Positions 7,541-16,034 of a DNA stretch of 20,923 nucleotides are shown in pieces (position 1 is the first letter of the stretch; every line of letters starts with the position of its first letter). The stretch is taken from positions 1-20,923 of the forward strand of contig CAJNDF010000014.1 in NCBI GenBank assembly GCA_905221455.1, given 5' to 3'. The DNA comes from a bacterium (GTDB lineage Bacteria > Bacillota > Bacilli > Lactobacillales > Streptococcaceae). The position numbers and the translations under genes were made by a program. The notes under the pieces were generated by a model. It was not told where the DNA came from and did no database searches. It saw nothing but the letters and a program-made list of their open reading frames with translations.

Positions 7541-7903
7541 ATGTCAATTATGACAATCATTTTAGCAACAATCGTTGCTTTGGAGCATTTTTATATTTTT
7601 TATTTGGAAAGTATTGCAACGCAATCAGATGCGACTAGTCGCGTCTTTAACATGGAAAAGGAAGAACTGGCTCGTCCGTCGGTAAGTTCATTGTTTAAAA
7701 ATCAAGGGATCTATAACGCTTTGCTAGGAGTCTTTCTCTTGTATGGGATTTATTTCTCACAGAATTTAGAAATTGTGACTATTTTTGTCTTATTTGTGAT
7801 TGGGGTTGCGGCTTATGGCTCTCTCACAGCAGATAAGAAAATTATTTTGAAGCAAGGTGGACCAGCTATTTTGACCTTGATTAGTATTTTACTCTTTAAA
7901 TAA
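7541..7903 (+). CDS. DUF1304 family small membrane protein
   Basis: A 120-residue hydrophobic protein with about four membrane segments (roughly 1-22, 52-72, 75-95, 101-118). The first helix contains the polar pair EHFYIFYLES and the loop before helix 2 has SSLFKNQGIYNALLG, both characteristic of DUF1304. No biochemical role is established for the family. A strong AAGGAG precedes the ATG, and the 10-nt spacing from marR shows one operon, so expression is likely derepressed when MarR binds its ligand. A role in envelope stress or small-molecule tolerance is only an inference. Confidence 0.85.
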   Translation: MSIMTIILATIVALEHFYIFYLESIATQSDATSRVFNMEKEELARPSVSSLFKNQGIYNALLGVFLLYGIYFSQNLEIVTIFVLFVIGVAAYGSLTADKKIILKQGGPAILTLISILLFK

Positions 7904-7960
7904 ACTCGAAGACCATTCTTATCCTCTCTAGTTCTTTTCAACTCGAGAATAAGGGAAATA

Positions 7961-7969
7961 TGTTATACT
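7961..7969 (+). promoter_or_regulatory. Extended -10 promoter of pcp
   Basis: TGT-TATACT with no clear -35; predicted leader of about 46 nt. Confidence 0.6.
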
Positions 7970-8021
7970 TGTTTTATTGTCGGAAAAAGAGTCTCATGTA
8001 ATTGGTTGTAAGGAGTTAGAA

Positions 8022-8666
8022 ATGAAAGTATTAGTGACAGGTTTTGAGCCCTTTGGAGGGGAAAAGGTCAATCCAGCCTTGGAGGCTGTTAAAGGTTTAC
8101 CAGCTGAAATCCATGGTGCTGAGGTCCGTTGGTTAGAAGTGCCAACAGTCTTTCACAAATCGGCTCAAGTATTGGAAGAAGAGATGAACCGCTATCAACC
8201 TGACTTTGTCCTTTGTATTGGCCAAGCAGGTGGAAGAACCAGCTTGACACCTGAGCGAGTGGCCATCAACCAAGATGATGCACGGATTCCTGATAATGAA
8301 GGTAATCAACCGATTGATTTTCCTATTCGTCCAGATGGTGCTCCTGCCTACTTTAGTAGTTTGCCGATTAAAGCGATGGTTCAAGCTATAAAAAAAGAAG
8401 GCTTGCCGGCCTCTGTTTCCAATACGGCAGGGACTTTTGTCTGCAACCATTTGATGTATCAGGCCCTATATTTGGTAGAAAAGAAATTTCCACATGTTAA
8501 AGCAGGTTTTATGCATATTCCTTATATGATGGAACAGGTGGTGAATAGACCGACTACTCCAGCTATGAGTTTAGTGGATATTCGGCGAGGGATAGAAGCG
8601 GCAATCGGCGCCATTATCGAACATGGAGATGAGGACCTCAAGTTGGTAGGCGGAGAAACTCATTGA
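8022..8666 (+). CDS. pcp: Pyrrolidone-carboxylate peptidase (pyroglutamyl peptidase I)
   Basis: A 214-residue cytoplasmic cysteine peptidase of family C15, the exact usual length. It removes N-terminal pyroglutamate from peptides. The triad is visible as Glu78 (TPERVAINQ), Cys141 ([12 protein letters not shown]) and His165 (GFMHIPYM); the N-terminus [11 protein letters not shown] is the family signature. An in-frame TTG at 7977 would add 15 residues, but AAGGAG sits 7 nt before the ATG at 8022 and the predicted transcript starts near 7976, so the shorter form is chosen. It has its own promoter and a strong terminator shared with the convergent gene. Confidence 0.97.
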   Translation: MKVLVTGFEPFGGEKVNPALEAVKGLPAEIHGAEVRWLEVPTVFHKSAQVLEEEMNRYQPDFVLCIGQAGGRTSLTPERVAINQDDARIPDNEGNQPIDFPIRPDGAPAYFSSLPIKAMVQAIKKEGLPASVSNTAGTFVCNHLMYQALYLVEKKFPHVKAGFMHIPYMMEQVVNRPTTPAMSLVDIRRGIEAAIGAIIEHGDEDLKLVGGETH

Positions 8667-8670
8667 TAGA

Positions 8671-8702
8671 AAAAAGCTTGAGGGAAAACCTTCAAGCTTT
8701 TG
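8671..8702. terminator. Bidirectional terminator between pcp and the DUF975 gene
   Basis: A stem of about 13 bp, AAAAGCTTGAGGG/CCTTCAAGCTTTT, with an AAAA loop. T-tracts lie on both strands: TTTT after it on the plus strand, and six T on the minus strand, so it can stop both convergent genes. Confidence 0.85.
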
Positions 8703-8715
8703 GACGTTTTCGAGC

Positions 8716-8901
8716 CAGTACTGCTCGGTAGAAAATTATTTTATTGATTTGAATATAGGGAAGAAGTGAGAAACTAGTCCTACCAGGGGTAGTTTAGTTG
8801 GTATTTTTTACTAAGTGCTGCTCTAAGTACTGCTCTATAAAAGCTGATTTTAGTACATTGGATATAAGGTAGGAGTGAGAAACTAGCAATGCCAAAGGTA
8901 A
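8716..8901 (-). repeat. Degenerate tandem duplication of the DUF975 gene tail
   Basis: Segment 8716-8792 aligns without gaps to 8825-8901, offset 109 bp, at about 70% identity by hand, including a shared run GTGAGAAACTAG. The distal copy lies after the current stop and is shifted by one base; its frame would read SFSLLPYIQINKIIFYRAVL and end at a TGA (8694-8692). Confidence 0.7.
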
Positions 8902-9658
8902 TCCAAATGAGGAAGTACCAAGGAAGAAGCTGTAAATCTAGGACAAAGTGCTGGAACTTGTAGCCCTTCATAAAGGAACGGCTAGTTTTTAAGATTCGTC
9001 TTGGTTGGGCCTGTCCTAGGTCTAGACTATAACAGAGAAGAAATTCCACTTGTGAATAGGCATAATACTGTGGAATATAGAGGATACTTCCTACAATGAT
9101 CAAGATGAGACTTGCAAGAAAGTAGAGTCCAAAGACCATGAGGAAACGCTCGTTTTCAACTGATGAGAAATCTAGATTTGGAAACTCAGGATGTATGGTG
9201 ACGAATTTTTTGGCTAAAAAGCTGCTATAAAAGAGGAGATAAATCCCAAGTAAATTAGGTATACTCCATAAAAAGAGATAGAAACGTTTGAGAAGTAGGG
9301 TCAAAAAGGTTTGAGAAAAGCGCTCCTCATCAAAGAGAGCTAGGCTGTTTTTCACAGATGGCTCCGTTTTAGAATCTTTCATGAGTGTCAGTGTTGCATA
9401 GACGGAACTGGTCAAAAGAATAGTCCCGATAAAGGAGACTAGTAGAGGAAAGAGGTAGGCTGGAAGTACTTGGCCAAGCATGCTGAAAAATGGTTGTTCT
9501 AAAACAGTCTCGTGGATCCGAGATAAGGGATTAAGAAAACCAGATAAGATGACCAGCATACTGGGAAGGATATAGAGGAGAAAGAGACGGGGAGTGTCAG
9601 CCTGAAAATGTTTTGACTCCTGACGAATGGTTTTTAAATCAATTTTTGGGTATTTCAT
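8780..9658 (-). CDS. DUF975 family integral membrane protein
   Basis: A 292-residue protein from the ATG at 9658, with about five to six hydrophobic segments: near residues 25-42, 60-85, 120-145, 165-195 and 240-270. The C-terminal part SFMKGYKFQHFVLDLQLLPW and TFGIASFSLLPYIQ is the DUF975 signature. The family has no assigned function. A reading frame extends 44 residues upstream, but those codons overlap the tgt promoter and lack membrane or family character; a -10 sits 6 nt before 9658. The stop appears displaced by a local duplication: a frame-shifted second copy of the tail lies just beyond it. It converges on pcp and diverges from tgt. Confidence 0.8.
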   Translation of the reverse strand: MKYPKIDLKTIRQESKHFQADTPRLFLLYILPSMLVILSGFLNPLSRIHETVLEQPFFSMLGQVLPAYLFPLLVSFIGTILLTSSVYATLTLMKDSKTEPSVKNSLALFDEERFSQTFLTLLLKRFYLFLWSIPNLLGIYLLFYSSFLAKKFVTIHPEFPNLDFSSVENERFLMVFGLYFLASLILIIVGSILYIPQYYAYSQVEFLLCYSLDLGQAQPRRILKTSRSFMKGYKFQHFVLDLQLLPWYFLIWITFGIASFSLLPYIQCTKISFYRAVLRAALSKKYQLNYPW

Positions 9659-9664
9659 TCTCTC

Positions 9665-9673
9665 ATTATACCA
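9665..9673 (-). promoter_or_regulatory. Extended -10 predicting a leaderless DUF975 mRNA
   Basis: On the minus strand TGG-TATAAT-GAGAGA-ATG. With the usual spacing the transcript would start on or next to the A of the ATG at 9658. No ribosome site other than GAGAG is available. Confidence 0.6.
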
Positions 9674-9679
9674 TAGTTC

Positions 9680-9708
9680 GTGACAGTTCCAGCTTTTTTT
9701 GATAAAAT
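9680..9708 (+). promoter_or_regulatory. Promoter of tgt
   Basis: GTGACA, 17-bp spacer, TAAAAT with a TGA extension. Its -35 begins 7 bp from the TGG of the divergent DUF975 promoter, so the two polymerase footprints overlap and should compete. Confidence 0.65.
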
Positions 9709-9771
9709 CATACAGTATGCCCTTGGGCAAAAAGTATGAACTGGGACTGTTTTTCCCAGCTTCGGAGGTAA

Positions 9772-10917
<1,146 letters not shown>

Positions 10918-10936
10918 AATGGAATAGATATAAGCT

Positions 10937-10977
10937 AAAAATCCTAAGTTTTCTCTTGGGATTTTTCTTCTTTTTTT
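10937..10977 (+). terminator. Terminator of tgt
   Basis: Stem AAAAATCCTAAG/CTTGGGATTTTT (12 bp, one wobble), loop TTTTCT, followed by a T-rich tract. Confidence 0.85.
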
Positions 10978-10985
10978 GATAGAAT
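10977..10985 (+). promoter_or_regulatory. Possible oatA promoter
   Basis: TGA-TAGAAT, an extended -10 form, lies directly after the tgt terminator. An alternative -10 is TATAAC at 10992. Confidence 0.4.
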
Positions 10986-11017
10986 AAAGTGTATAACGAA
11001 AGGAAGAATAAACTCGT

Positions 11018-12835
11018 ATGCGCATTAAATGGTTTTCCTTGATTAGGATTACAGGTCTACTCCTGGTACTCTTGTATCATTTCTTTCAGACTATCTTTCC
11101 TGGAGGATTTTTCGGGGTAGATGTCTTTTTCACGTTTTCAGGCTTCCTGATTACGGCTCTACTTATCGAAGAATTTTCTAAAAATCATGAGATTGATTTG
11201 ATTGGATTTTTTAGGAGACGTTTTTATCGGATTGTGCCACCTGTAGTTTTGATGGTCTTGGTAACCATGCCTTTTACTTTTTTGGTTCGCCAAGATTATG
11301 TAGCTGGAATTGGTGGCCAGATTGCTGGTGTCTTAGGCTTTATGACCAACTTCTATGAACTGCTAACAGGTGGGAGTTATGAATCTCAGTTCATTCCTCA
11401 TTTATTTGTTCATAATTGGAGTTTGGCTGTTGAGGTGCACTACTATATTCTTTGGGGCTTGGCAGTTTGGTTCTTATCTAAGCAGTCGAAATCAAATGGT
11501 CAGTTGAGAGGGATGGTCTTTCTCTTATCTGCTGCTGCCTTCTTGATTAGTTTCTTCTCCATGTTTATTGGTAGTTTTCTAGTAACCTCTTATTCATCTG
11601 TTTATTTCTCCAGTTTAACTCATGTCTATCCATTCTTTCTGGGAAGTATCTTAGCAACGATTGTAGGTGTTCGTCAGACGACTTCCCTAGTTAAGCAATT
11701 GGATAAAATCTGGGATTTACGCAAGACCCTTTTAGTTTTTGGGGGAGGTTTTGGCTTTTTACTCATTTTGACCTTCTTTGTCAAATTTACCTATCTCTTT
11801 GCCTATCTTATGGGCTTCGTACTTGCCAGTCTTGCAGCCCTTGCTATGATTCTGGCGGCGCGTATCTTGCATGAAAAGACTCCCAACGTGCAGGAACCAA
11901 AGATTATCAGCTTTTTAGCGGATACTAGCTATGCAGTTTATCTCTTCCATTGGCCTTTCTATATCATTTTCTCGCAGTTGACATCAAATCTTCTTGCTGT
12001 CTTACTGACTTTGATTTTTTCTTATGGATTTGCCAGTCTGTCATTTTATGTGTTGGAACCTTGGATTGCAGGAAAGAACACACCTATTATACAAACCCTT
12101 CGTCCCCTGCCTTATATCCATACAATCCTTGCAGCAAGCGCAGGAATCTTGACCATCATTGTCTGCACGGTGATCTTGTTGGCTCCACAAGTGGGGGCAT
12201 TTGAGACAGATTTAACTGTAAATGGTTTGAAGCAAGCCGCGACAAATATTGGCCAGACCAAGTTGATGGCAGAACGGGCAGATGCAAATAGTCTGGGAAT
12301 TGCTGATGGAACGATGTTAATTGGTGACTCAGTGGCTCTAAGGGCCAATACAGCCTTGCAAACAGCCCTTCCTGGAGCACAGATTAATGCGCAGGTCAGC
12401 AGAACAACCAAGACTGCCAATGAAATCATGCTAAACAATAGCCAGAATAAATTTTTACCTAAGATGGTGGTTATTGCAACAGGGGTAAATAATCCTGAAA
12501 ATTACAAGGAAGACTGGGATAGTATCGTGAAAAATCTTCCTAAGGGGCACCATATGGTTTTGGTGACTCCTTATGAGGGAGATAAGACAAAAGAGACCTA
12601 TGCCATCGTTGAGAAGGCTGCTGCCTACATGAGAGAATTGGCAGAGAAGACACCTTATATTACCATTGCTGATTGGAATCAAGTTGCTAAGGAACATCCA
12701 GAGATCTGGACAGGAACAGACCAAGTTCACTTCGGAAGTGACACTAGCAAAATTGAAGCCGGAGCAAAATTGTATGCAGATACCATTGCTACAGCCTTGC
12801 AAACAGCTCAAGACAAACCAGTCAAATCAAAATAA
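11018..12835 (+). CDS. oatA: Peptidoglycan O-acetyltransferase OatA (Adr)
   Basis: A 605-residue two-domain protein. Residues 1-390 are an acyltransferase-3 membrane domain with about ten to eleven helices (LLYHFFQTIFPGGFFGVDVF, RRRFYRIVPP, LFVHNWSLAVEVHYY, LADTSYAVYLFHWP). After the last helix an extracellular SGNH domain begins near residue 420. The triad is Ser438 (IGDSVALRAN), Asp568 and His571 (TGTDQVHFG), with the oxyanion ATGVNNP near 487. Length and triad numbering equal those I recall for pneumococcal OatA. It acetylates the C6 hydroxyl of N-acetylmuramic acid at the outer membrane face, giving lysozyme resistance and affecting beta-lactam tolerance. AAAGGAAG lies upstream of the ATG. 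Monocistronic, with a terminator. Confidence 0.95.
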   Translation: MRIKWFSLIRITGLLLVLLYHFFQTIFPGGFFGVDVFFTFSGFLITALLIEEFSKNHEIDLIGFFRRRFYRIVPPVVLMVLVTMPFTFLVRQDYVAGIGGQIAGVLGFMTNFYELLTGGSYESQFIPHLFVHNWSLAVEVHYYILWGLAVWFLSKQSKSNGQLRGMVFLLSAAAFLISFFSMFIGSFLVTSYSSVYFSSLTHVYPFFLGSILATIVGVRQTTSLVKQLDKIWDLRKTLLVFGGGFGFLLILTFFVKFTYLFAYLMGFVLASLAALAMILAARILHEKTPNVQEPKIISFLADTSYAVYLFHWPFYIIFSQLTSNLLAVLLTLIFSYGFASLSFYVLEPWIAGKNTPIIQTLRPLPYIHTILAASAGILTIIVCTVILLAPQVGAFETDLTVNGLKQAATNIGQTKLMAERADANSLGIADGTMLIGDSVALRANTALQTALPGAQINAQVSRTTKTANEIMLNNSQNKFLPKMVVIATGVNNPENYKEDWDSIVKNLPKGHHMVLVTPYEGDKTKETYAIVEKAAAYMRELAEKTPYITIADWNQVAKEHPEIWTGTDQVHFGSDTSKIEAGAKLYADTIATALQTAQDKPVKSK

Positions 12836-12851
12836 CGTGTATTTAAAAGAC

Positions 12852-12877
12852 AAGAGTTGGAGAAATCCAGCTCTTTT
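12852..12877 (+). terminator. Terminator of oatA
   Basis: Stem AAGAGTTGG/CCAGCTCTT with one wobble, loop AGAAAT, then T's. It ends exactly where BOX element 2 begins. Confidence 0.75.
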
Positions 12878-12982
12878 ATACTCTTCGAAAATCAAATTCA
12901 AACCACGTCAACGTCGCCTTGCCGTACTCAAGTACAGCCTGCGGCTAGTTTCCTAGTTTGCTCTTTGATTTTCATTGAGTAT
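12878..12982. repeat. BOX element 2
   Basis: A 105-bp repeat with the same ends as the copy at 6866 (ATACTCTTCGAAAATC and GATTTTCATTGAGTAT). It contains CAACGTCGCCTTGCCGTA, which matches the complement of the standard BOXA1R primer region with one change, and a small hairpin GTAC-TCAA-GTAC. Confidence 0.9.
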
Positions 12983-13001
12983 TAAAATATCTCTAGAAAA
13001 T

Positions 13002-13013
13002 AGGTCTATACCA
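13002..13013. promoter_or_regulatory. Probable NagR (DasR/YvoA-type) dre operator of nagA
   Basis: AGGTCTATACCA; its complement TGGTATAGACCT fits the GntR-family dre motif TGGTMTAGACCA in 11 of 12 positions. It abuts the -35 hexamer, so binding would repress nagA until amino-sugar phosphates are present. Confidence 0.65.
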
Positions 13014-13042
13014 TTTACAAATAAAAAAGAAAGGTTTATAAT
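13014..13042 (+). promoter_or_regulatory. Promoter of nagA
   Basis: TTTACA, 17-bp spacer, TATAAT. The leader is about 45 nt, with AAGGAGG ahead of the ATG. Confidence 0.8.
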
Positions 13043-13092
13043 GTAATTGACATAATAAATTGTAGAATCAATCTTTTAAGGAGGTTATCATT

Positions 13093-14244
13093 ATGCCTAA
13101 CTATATTAAAGCGGATCAATTTTTCTACCCACACGGAGTTCGTCGTGGTGGTTATTTGGAACTTGTGGACGGCAAGTTTGGAAAACATGTAGAGCAAATT
13201 CCTGAAGGCGCTGAGGTGATTGACTATACAGGTTATAGCATTGCCCCAGGACTTGTAGATACTCACATTCATGGATTTGGCGGTGTGGATGTTATGGACA
13301 ATAACATCGAAGGAACCCTTCATACCATGAGTGAAGGATTGCTTAGCACTGGTGTTACCAGCTTCTTACCAACAACTTTGACTTCCTCTTATGAGCAATT
13401 GCTTGCGGTAACAGAAAATATCGGTGCTCGTTATCAGGAAGCAAGTGGAGCCAAGATTCGTGGGATTTATTTTGAAGGTCCTTATTTCACAGAGAAATAC
13501 AAGGGGGCTCAAAATCCTGCCTATATGAAAGACCCTCGTATGGATGAGTTTCGTGCTTGGCAAAAAGCGGCTAATGGCTTGCTTAATAAAATCGCTCTTG
13601 CGCCAGAGCGTGAAGGTGTAGAAGACTTTGTACGGACTATCACTGGAGAAGGTGTGACCGTTGCTCTTGGACATTCAAATGCGACTTTTGATGAAGCCAA
13701 AAAAGCAGTCGATGCTGGAGCAAGCGTTTGGGTGCATGCCTACAACGGAATGCGTGGGTTGACTCACCGAGAACTGGGTATGGTAGGAGCCATGTATGAA
13801 TTGCCACATACTTACGCAGAATTAATTTGTGATGGTCACCACGTAGATCCAAAGGCCTGTGATATCTTGCTTAAACAAAAGGGAACTGAAAATATTGCCC
13901 TTATCACAGACTGTATGACAGCTGGTGGCTTGGAAGACGGTGACTACATGTTGGGAGAATTCCCAGTAGTGGTTGCCAATGGAACTGCTCGCCTCAAATC
14001 TACAGGAAATTTGGCGGGTTCTATCCTCAAACTCAAGGACGGTTTGAAGAATGTGGTCGAATGGGGAATTGCGAATCCGCATGAAGCAGTCATGATGGCC
14101 AGTCTCAATCCAGCAAAATCTGTTCACATCGATGATGTCTGTGGCCAAATCCGTGAAGGCTATGACGCTGACTTTATCGTACTAGATAAAGATTTGGAAT
14201 TGGTAGCAACCTACCTAGATGGTGTGAAACGTTATCAAGCATAA
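13093..14244 (+). CDS. nagA: N-acetylglucosamine-6-phosphate deacetylase
   Basis: A 383-residue amidohydrolase that converts GlcNAc-6-phosphate to glucosamine-6-phosphate and acetate, feeding glycolysis or cell-wall precursors. The metal-site HxH is His58/His60 in VDTHIHGFGG. Further family segments are GIYFEGPYF with a metal-binding Glu, LGHSNATFDEA, WVHAYNGMRG, ICDGHHVDPKA and ITDCMTAGG with the catalytic Asp. The C-terminal VMMASLNPAKSV and ADFIVLD are typical amidohydrolase ends. AAGGAGG lies 8 nt before the ATG. Single gene between its own promoter and terminator, with an apparent dre operator; nagB is not nearby. Confidence 0.97.
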   Translation: MPNYIKADQFFYPHGVRRGGYLELVDGKFGKHVEQIPEGAEVIDYTGYSIAPGLVDTHIHGFGGVDVMDNNIEGTLHTMSEGLLSTGVTSFLPTTLTSSYEQLLAVTENIGARYQEASGAKIRGIYFEGPYFTEKYKGAQNPAYMKDPRMDEFRAWQKAANGLLNKIALAPEREGVEDFVRTITGEGVTVALGHSNATFDEAKKAVDAGASVWVHAYNGMRGLTHRELGMVGAMYELPHTYAELICDGHHVDPKACDILLKQKGTENIALITDCMTAGGLEDGDYMLGEFPVVVANGTARLKSTGNLAGSILKLKDGLKNVVEWGIANPHEAVMMASLNPAKSVHIDDVCGQIREGYDADFIVLDKDLELVATYLDGVKRYQA

Positions 14245-14252
14245 GAGAGAAG

Positions 14253-14285
14253 GCAGAAGTTAGAGATTAGCTTCTGCTTTTTTAT
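14253..14285 (+). terminator. Terminator of nagA
   Basis: Stem GCAGAAG/CTTCTGC with an 11-nt loop, then six T. Confidence 0.85.
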
Positions 14286-14293
14286 CTATATTA

Positions 14294-14307
14294 ATTTACT
14301 GGTAAAT
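14294..14307. promoter_or_regulatory. AdcR-like palindrome upstream of the zinc alcohol dehydrogenase
   Basis: ATTTAC-TG-GTAAAT is a perfect inverted repeat. Its core TTTACTGGTAAA differs from the AdcR/ZitR consensus TTAACYRGTTAA by one symmetric change per half-site. Its centre is about 70 bp before the predicted transcript start, upstream of the -35, a position suited to activation. Confidence 0.45.
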
Positions 14308-14335
14308 AAAAAAGTTAAAAATATCACAAAAAAGC

Positions 14336-14364
14336 TTGAACAAATAAATGAAAAGGCTTACAAT
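14336..14364 (+). promoter_or_regulatory. Promoter of the alcohol dehydrogenase gene
   Basis: TTGAAC, 17-bp spacer, TACAAT. The leader is about 36 nt and contains CGGAGG before the ATG. Confidence 0.7.
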
Positions 14365-14406
14365 TATATTATAAATAGTACAAATAAAAAAACGGAGGAA
14401 TGCTTT

Positions 14407-15465
14407 ATGAAAGCCTATACTTATGTTAAACCAGGACTTGCTTCTTTTGTTGATGTAGACAAACCAGTTATTCGCAAGCCAACAGACGCTATTGTGCGTA
14501 TCGTAAAAACTACTATTTGTGGAACAGACCTCCATATTATCAAAGGGGATGTTCCCGCTTGCCAAAGTGGTACCATTCTTGGTCACGAAGGGATTGGGAT
14601 TGTTGAAGAAGTTGGAGAAGGAGTTTCTAACTTCAAAAAAGGCGACAAGGTCTTGATTTCTTGTGTCTGTGCCTGTGGTAAATGCTACTACTGTAAAAAA
14701 GGAATTTATGCCCACTGTGAAGACGAAGGGGGCTGGATTTTCGGTCACCTGATTGATGGTATGCAGGCTGAATATCTACGTGTCCCTCATGCAGATAACA
14801 CTCTTTACCATACTCCAGAAGATTTGTCAGATGAAGCTTTGGTTATGCTATCAGATATTCTACCTACTGGATATGAAATTGGTGTCTTAAAAGGGAAAGT
14901 AGAACCTGGTTGTAGCGTAGCCATTATTGGTTCAGGACCAGTTGGATTGGCTGCTCTTTTGACAGCTCAATTCTATTCACCAGCTAAATTGATTATGGTG
15001 GACTTAGACGATAACCGCTTGGAAACTGCCCTATCATTTGGTGCGACTCACAAGATTAATTCTTCAGCCCCTGAAAAAGCCATTAAAGAAATTTATGATT
15101 TGACAGATGGTCGTGGTGTGGATGTCGCTATCGAAGCTGTTGGTATTCCTGCAACATTTGATTTCTGTCAAAAGATTATCGGTGTAGACGGAACAGTTGC
15201 TAACTGTGGTGTACATGGTAAACCAGTTGAATTCGATTTAGATAAACTTTGGATTCGCAACATCAATGTAACAACTGGTTTGGTATCTACAAATACAACT
15301 CCACAATTGTTGAAAGCTCTTGAAAGTCATAAGATTGAACCAGAAAAATTGGTAACTCACTATTTCAAACTAAGTGAAATTGAAAAAGCCTATGAAGTTT
15401 TCAGTAAGGCAGCAGACCACCATGCCATTAAGGTCATTATCGAAAACGATATTTCAGAAGCTTAA
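14407..15465 (+). CDS. Zinc-dependent medium-chain alcohol dehydrogenase
   Basis: A 352-residue MDR-superfamily dehydrogenase. The catalytic zinc ligands are Cys38 (ICGTDLH), His60 and Glu61 (GHEGIG), with Asp150 as a likely further ligand. The structural zinc site is complete: Cys90, Cys93, Cys96 and Cys104. The Rossmann motif GSGPVG at 175-180 and the acidic end of beta-2 (VDLDDNR) point to NAD(H). It should interconvert secondary or short-chain alcohols and ketones/aldehydes; the substrate is not known. Ribosome site GGAGG, 8 nt to the ATG. It needs two zinc ions per subunit, which fits the AdcR-like site upstream. Confidence 0.92.
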   Translation: MKAYTYVKPGLASFVDVDKPVIRKPTDAIVRIVKTTICGTDLHIIKGDVPACQSGTILGHEGIGIVEEVGEGVSNFKKGDKVLISCVCACGKCYYCKKGIYAHCEDEGGWIFGHLIDGMQAEYLRVPHADNTLYHTPEDLSDEALVMLSDILPTGYEIGVLKGKVEPGCSVAIIGSGPVGLAALLTAQFYSPAKLIMVDLDDNRLETALSFGATHKINSSAPEKAIKEIYDLTDGRGVDVAIEAVGIPATFDFCQKIIGVDGTVANCGVHGKPVEFDLDKLWIRNINVTTGLVSTNTTPQLLKALESHKIEPEKLVTHYFKLSEIEKAYEVFSKAADHHAIKVIIENDISEA

Positions 15466-15499
15466 GTAGTAAAAACATTTTGGAACATAAGCAAATAGA

Positions 15500-15532
15500 A
15501 ATTCAGTCATCCATCAGATGGCTGGATTTTTT
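15500..15532 (+). terminator. Terminator of the alcohol dehydrogenase gene
   Basis: Stem AATTCAGTCATC/GATGGCTGGATT (12 bp with wobble pairs), loop CATCA, then T's. Confidence 0.8.
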
Positions 15533-15561
15533 ATCAAGAAATTAAGAAATGAGCATATTTC

Positions 15562-15590
15562 TTTCCTTGTCTGGCGGAATTGGTTATAAT
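15562..15590 (+). promoter_or_regulatory. Promoter of the DUF1033 gene
   Basis: TTTCCT, 17-bp spacer, perfect TATAAT. Short leader of about 17 nt. Confidence 0.55.
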
Positions 15591-15613
15591 ATACGGTACA
15601 AAGGAATGAATGA

Positions 15614-15985
15614 ATGAATATGTATCGTGTTATAGAAATGTACGGAGATTTTGAACCTTGGTGGTTCTTAGAAGGTTGGGAAGAAGATATTGTAGCAAGT
15701 AAGAAATTTGACCAGTATTATGATGCTCTCAAATACTATAAAACTTGCTGGTTTAGATTGGAACAAGAATCCCCTCTTTATAAAAGTAGAAGTGACTTGA
15801 TGACCATTTTTTGGGATCCAGAAGACCAACGTTGGTGCGATGAATGTGATGAGTATTTACAACAATACCATTCTTTGGCTCTTTTACAGGATGAGCAGGT
15901 TATTCCAGATGAAAAATTACGTCCAGGCTATGAAAAACAAACAGGTAAGGAAAGGCACCGTTCTTGCCGTATGAAATTAAAATAG
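15614..15985 (+). CDS. DUF1033 family protein
   Basis: A 123-residue soluble protein rich in aromatic and acidic residues (YGDFEPWWFLEGWEEDI, WDPEDQRWCDECDEY). These match DUF1033, a small Firmicutes family of unknown function usually found next to the transformation-pilus operon, as here. The CDEC pair and later Cys could hold a metal or be redox active, but this is not shown. Start choice is unclear: ATGs lie at 15606, 15610, 15614 and 15620; only 15614 and 15620 are in frame. AAGG at 15601 favours 15614. The first ATG encodes only Met-Asn-Glu then stops at 15615-15617. Confidence 0.85.
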   Translation: MNMYRVIEMYGDFEPWWFLEGWEEDIVASKKFDQYYDALKYYKTCWFRLEQESPLYKSRSDLMTIFWDPEDQRWCDECDEYLQQYHSLALLQDEQVIPDEKLRPGYEKQTGKERHRSCRMKLK

Positions 15986-15987
15986 AG

Positions 15988-16019
15988 AAAAAGTAACTTT
16001 TTTTGGAGTTGCTTTTTTT
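15988..16019 (+). terminator. Terminator between the DUF1033 gene and cglA
   Basis: Stem AAAAAGTAACT/AGTTGCTTTTT with one wobble pair, an eight-base T-rich loop, and a T-tract. It isolates the competence operon from upstream transcription. Confidence 0.8.
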
Positions 16020-16034
16020 ATTTTTCTAAATCTT

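Noticed and set aside
7977..8021. TTG start giving pcp 15 extra residues
   Set aside because: AAGGAG precedes the ATG at 8022, the family length is about 214-215, and the transcript should start near 7976.
13047..13068. TTGACA with TAGAAT before nagA as a second promoter
   Set aside because: The spacer is only 10 bp; the TTTACA/TATAAT pair with 17 bp is much better.
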